Below, piece after piece: positions 21,888 through 26,433 of a stretch of 26,433 bases of DNA (its first letter is position 1; each line of letters starts with the position of its first letter). The notes beneath the pieces are model-generated. The model saw only the letters and a list, made by a program, of their open reading frames with translations. It searched no databases and was not told the origin of the DNA. The stretch comes from Clarireedia homoeocarpa (Eukaryota; Ascomycota; Leotiomycetes; Helotiales; Rutstroemiaceae): the NCBI GenBank assembly GCA_001465935.1, contig LNKV01000136.1, positions 1 to 26,433 on the forward strand. Direction: 5' to 3'. A program made the translations under genes and the position numbers.

Positions 21888-23838
21888 ATGGATTCCACTC
21901 TTGCTCTGACCGTATCGGCATCTATTCTTGCTGTCATACAGGCGATAAATTCAACTAACAAAGTTCTCCTGCACCTCGCCAAGGCCAGCGAAGTCGCCAA
22001 CGATCACAGGTACGATGGCCTGTATTGGCGTCTGTTCTCCGAACGTACATCCACAGAGACGCTTCTAAAACGGATCGAATTCGGCGGAAGGCCCATACCC
22101 CCAGAGCACGACAAAACCTTCAAGCAACTTTGCAGCCAGATTAGTTCTTATTATACGGCAGTTGAGCACTCTTTAGATGGCATCATCCCTGAAAATGGCA
22201 AAATTACGATCAGGTCATTCGCTCGGCGGCTCAAGTTTGAGCAAGGTGGCTTTGAGGACCTCAGAGAGAAATTGGATTCTATCGAGGCGATGAATCGTGC
22301 TCTGAAGATATTGGGAGAGACTTTGCCGGAATACACCGGTCCCAACAATCAACCCATTTCCGGGCACCCAAACGTGCAAGTAATGGATTCTATAATACCC
22401 AACCAAAGTGAGTTCCCGCTAGAAGAGGACGACGGGCAGCGCCAAGTCCAAGAATCAGCCCAAGTTGTGGCTCATGACCCAGGCAGAGTGAAAATAGCCT
22501 CCTTGGTTAGGGTTTGCATTGCAGTTCTCAAGGACCTCACTTCTGTTCCTTCTCTGGCGAAGAGGACATCAGGTATTCTGGCTCGAATAGAGATGTGGTC
22601 GGTGGGGTTCATACAATCCGAGATAATGCCAATGGATGCTCTATTCAAGCTCAACGGTGATAGCAACGAGCCGTTGCGCCAGTTTCTTCTCGAGTCACTT
22701 GTTGATATTGGCGTTGCAGAAGGTAAGCAAGAAAGTCAATTCCTATTTGCGTTTGCCTTTGTCGGTCTTTATTACATTATACAGTAGCAGTAGTACTGCT
22801 ATCTAGTACACGCCTTGAACCTTTTTTTTATTTTTTATTTTCATTTTTATTTTTATTTTTATTTTTCTTGGAAACGGGCCACTTGATGACAATTTTTGCA
22901 TTTGATCGGACGAATGCCCTGCATACCTTATGATTTATACTAAATTTAGCCTAGATGTTCTACTCAAAGCTCTTACACGCATCGGAGATGACACCATGCG
23001 CTTGTGGCAGAAACATCGCAGTAGTATTTTAGCGACTCTTGCAAAGAGCGAACTATTTGATTTTGCGGCTAAGCGATGGGCCGAACTGTCAAATGAATAC
23101 GAAGAGATCGAGGAAGAACCAGACCGCGGCAAACCCAAGTTTGTAGACAATTTGACAGGCGATCATGTCAATAGGATTCCAGAAAACACGATAAACAATC
23201 TGCAAAAAGCTGTTGCGTTCTCGTTGGATGATATTGAAGTGATAGTGGACAGCATTTATGCGGTCACTCCGGCTCTTCGCTCTTTACGTCGTTCCTACAT
23301 TCTGGATCTCGAAGCAGCGAGTCAAGATTCAACCCTGCCGCAAGCCACCGGATCAACCATTTTCGGTGCCACCGTGAGCGAGGTTGATTACCAAACAGAT
23401 GTTCCAGTCTCGAGTGACTTGAAGAAACAACAAAAACCAGTCTATACTTTGCGCGTGGTGAATGCAAAGGCACCACAAAATGCAATCTTCGATGAGACCA
23501 TGCGGTCAATAAAGGAACTCGAGGAGGCACTTCGGAAGGACGAGGAGTTCGCCGAAGCGGAAGCACATGAGATAGCGGTCTTCTCGCCTCAGTTGCATGA
23601 GCAGCGGGTTCAGCTTGAACGCCATTTTCGAAATCAGAACAGCGGAGAAAAGGGAGTCTCCTCCAAGAAGGCAGACGCAGTTTCTCGACTGAACCATGAT
23701 GTAAAGGCGACTGTGGACGCAGTTATGCTTTTTGAAAACCCCGAGAACGGTCCAGTCATGAATAATGAAGAGAGGGATCAGATGGTCACCAACCTTATCG
23801 AGGAGATAGGTAAAGTAAACTCGATACTTTTAACTTGA
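21888..23838 (+). CDS. Probable HeLo-like helical protein, 572 aa, one intron
   Basis: Proposed model: exon 1 21888-22722, intron 22723-22954 (GTAAGC...CTAAATTTAGCCTAG, 232 bp) and exon 2 22955-23838. The phases match (G plus AT gives Asp279) and the stop is TGA. The ATG starts MDSTLALTVSASILAVIQAINSTN; the open frame extends 28 codons upstream but without an ATG. Residues 1-145 look like a HeLo-type bundle, with a hydrophobic first helix, then YDGLYWRLFSERTSTETLLKRIE, and the closing RRLKFEQGGFEDLREKL at about 112-128. This parallels the KWAANDLKKF motif of the divergent neighbour. Residues 204-276 (LARIEMW...LFKL...PLRQFLLESLV) resemble a helical module common in N-termini of fungal NLR-like and ankyrin proteins. 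Residues 280-572 are helical, charged and coiled-coil prone (SIKELEEALRKDEEFAEAEAHE) and not recognised. No nucleotide-binding or transmembrane motif is seen. If the intron is wrong, two genes or a broken gene are possible. Confidence 0.6.
22821..22868 (+). repeat. T-rich (ATTTTT)n low-complexity tract in intron
   Basis: A run of T with regular A interruptions, becoming ATTTTT repeats at 22842-22866, lies inside the proposed intron. It could be a long polypyrimidine stretch or the reverse-oriented A-tail of a tiny retroposed fragment. It is the only low-complexity tract of this kind in the gene island. Confidence 0.75.
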
Positions 23839-26433
23839 AAGTCTATCGCATTTAAATTATTATTGTTACGATTCCGGTTACATTGTATATATAAGCTAGT
23901 ATATATAGTATATATTATACTAATCTATATCTTTCAATCTATATTTAGTTTTCTAATTGATTATTTTAAATTTATATTAAATTTATTATATATTATTTAA
24001 CTATAATCTCTAGTTTATATATACTCTATATAAATATATATTTTAAAAAATTATTATTTTTTAATTAATATAATAATTATATATTATTTTAGATTACACT
24101 ATAATATTTATATAAAGTTTATAATTAATAATTTAAATAAAATAGATTTAATATTTATTATTATTATAATTAAAAGATATAATTTATTATATAATATTCT
24201 CTCTTATTATTAATATAAAATTACCTTTTTTAAAACTAAAACTATTTTTAAATATTATTAATAATTTATTATAATTTAAAAAGAGATTTAATTAATTAAA
24301 TTAATAAATTTATAATTTAAAAAATATTTTTAATAAATTATATAATTAGAAATATAATAAAAAATTTTATAAAAAATTTTAATTAGAAAATATTAAATTA
24401 TATAATTTATAAAGTATATAATAATTAATTTATAAATTTATATTATTATTTATTTAATTTATATATCTATTAATAAATATTATAAAGAATAAGTTTAATT
24501 TATATTAAATAATTAAAAAGAGAAAAACTAATTATTAAATTAAAACTATTTTTTTTCTTTTAGAAATTATTATAATAATATTTAAAAGTTTAAATAAAAA
24601 CTATTTATATTATAAATAGATTTTTAAAATATTAATATATATATATATTAAATATATAATTTATATAATTATATATAATTTTTTAATATATATAAGTTTT
24701 TAAGATTTTTAAAATATTTTTATTAATAGTTTTATTATATTATTTATAATTTATTTTATTTTTTTAATTATATGAATAATCTTTTAAATAATATTAATAA
24801 ATTAATCTTTTCTTATTTTTAAATTTATAAAATTCTTTAAATTATAAAAATAATTTTATTCTAATATTATTAATATATAATATTATTTCTTAAATTTTAA
24901 TTAATTTATATATTTTATTATAATATATTAAATATTCTTTTTTTAAAATAAAGATTAATGAAATTATATTATATTAATTAAATTATATTATATTAATTAG
25001 ATTATTTAATTTACTTTCTTATAATATTTTATAAAATATTATAATTATTTTAAATATTTAATTTAATATTTAAAATATATTAAATAAAAGATAAATATTT
25101 TTTATACTTTTATTATTAATTTTATATTTTTATATTATTATCTTTTTAATTTAATTAAAATATTAATATTAATTTAAAAAAAATATTATTAAAATAAAGA
25201 AAAAAGTAGTTTAAAGAAACTATTTTAAATTAATTATAAACTTTAACTTTTTAAATTATATAATAATTATATTATTATAAAAGTTTAAAGAAATAAAAAC
25301 TTAAATAATTATATTAATAAATTAAATAAAAAAGTAATTATTATTTTAAATAACTATTAAATATAATTAATTTATTTAATACTCTTTAATTATTATTTCT
25401 ATATTAGTTATATAATTTATTCTTATTTATTTTATAATAAAATATAATTTTAATTATATTTAGTTATATATTATTTAAAATCTTTTATTTAATTAATATA
25501 TTTTTAAATAGAAAAAAACTTATTATTTAATTATAAAGAAAGTGTATTTTAAATTAAATTAATTAATATAAATATAAATTTAATAATAATAATATTAAAG
25601 ATTTATTTATATTAAATTAATTAAAGAGTTTACTTTTTAATTATTATAAAGATTTATATATCTAAAATAAGAAATAAAATAATTAATTTTTAATAGATTT
25701 AATTAAATATTAATATATTTAAAATAATTATATTTATTTTATTTAATTTAAAAATAAATTTTTTAAACTATTTTATTTATAATTTAAATTTCTAGTTAAT
25801 ATTATATATAAAAGTAATTTAAAAAATAAATAATAATTATTAAATATATTTATTTATAAATTATTTTAAAAATAAAAATTATAAAATTAATATTTATATA
25901 TATAAAATAATTAACTTTATTTATAAATATATTATATTATTTCTCTTTTAATTAAAAGATTATTTTATTAATTTAATTAGATAAATTTATTTAAAACTTT
26001 TTTTATTATTATTTAAACTTGAATTTAAACTTTATATTATATAATAAAAAAAATTAAATATAAATTATAAAAAGATATTATAAAGAATATTATAAAAAAA
26101 ATAAATTATTAAAAATATAAATTAAAATTAAAATTTATATTTAATAATAAAAGATAAACTAAATAAAAAATAGTATTTAAATAAAAATTCTTTTCTAGAT
26201 AATTTAAAAAATATAAAATATTTAAATATAATTAAATTAATAAAAGAAAATTATATAATAATATTATATAAATTAATAAAAAATAATATTTTCTATTAAA
26301 TCAAAGCTTTCATTAATTTTAAAATAAATAGTTTTATATTAATTAATATTTCTTTTTTATAATAATTTTATTATAATTTTAAATTTATAATTAAATATTT
26401 AAAAATACTTTTAAAAATTTAAAGATATAATAA
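23839..26433. other. Right-hand extremely AT-rich RIPed block, no gene seen
   Basis: After about 30 bases downstream of the stop, composition collapses to almost pure A and T. TGTTACGATTCCGGTTACA at 23864-23882, followed by TATA-like runs, resembles an LTR start and may mark the edge of a repeat. The rest resembles 13551-19146 in composition. The reverse complement of about 24600-24720 has runs resembling 16560-16640. No motif, tRNA or open frame of note was found. Confidence 0.7.
24961..24998 (+). repeat. 19-bp perfect tandem repeat, two units
   Basis: AAATTATATTATATTAATT occurs at 24961-24979 and again at 24980-24998 without mismatch. In DNA of this composition a short duplication is not surprising, and no function is suggested. 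Confidence 0.8.

Noticed and set aside
22151..23697. Minus-strand open frames opposite the plus-strand gene
   Set aside because: They are short, overlap each other and lie opposite helical coding sequence. No protein family was recognised.

Overview
The window reads as nuclear DNA of a filamentous ascomycete fungus (Pezizomycotina). Two very AT-rich blocks (1-19146 and about 23850-26433) flank a normal-GC gene island (19147-23838). The AT-rich blocks are not mitochondrial or random. They are nearly empty of CpA/TpG and full of TpA, the footprint of repeat-induced point mutation (RIP), and retrotransposon motifs remain readable in them when only C-to-T and G-to-A changes are allowed. The genes have short fungal introns (GTATGA...CTGAC...TAG).

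Layout, left to right. (1) 1-11416 holds a RIP-destroyed Ty1/copia retrotransposon on the + strand. Protease, GAG-pre-integrase and integrase lie before 4226, and reverse transcriptase and RNase H lie at 6305-7800. A further gag-like block of about 3.5 kb follows, then a polypurine tract and a short terminal repeat (11364-11416) that matches bases 1-54. (2) Inside this copia relic, at 4227-6304, sits a young, un-RIPed 2,078-bp LTR element. It has 234-bp LTRs differing at 2 positions, a 5-bp target duplication ATAAT, a G-rich polypurine tract, a putative self-priming site and only a broken gag, so it is non-autonomous. (3) The copia element itself lies inside a RIPed Ty3/gypsy chromovirus, whose zinc-binding, integrase and chromodomain regions resume at 11417 and end in a 304-bp 3' LTR at 13247-13550. 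(4) 13551-19146 is even more AT-rich, with degenerate direct repeats and a single N at a tandem-repeat junction. (5) 19147-23838 carries two divergently transcribed genes sharing a 602-bp intergenic region. The minus-strand gene encodes a 691-aa HeLo-like plus DUF7580-like protein. The plus-strand gene encodes a probable 572-aa all-helical protein with a HeLo-like N-terminus. (6) 23839-26433 is again highly AT-rich and shows no gene.

Inferred history: a gypsy element was split by a copia element, both were mutated by RIP, and a small non-autonomous LTR element later inserted and largely escaped RIP. The surviving gene pair has an N-terminal architecture typical of fungal cell-death and allorecognition proteins. 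It sits in an AT-isochore-like compartment with each 3' end touching mutated repeat DNA.
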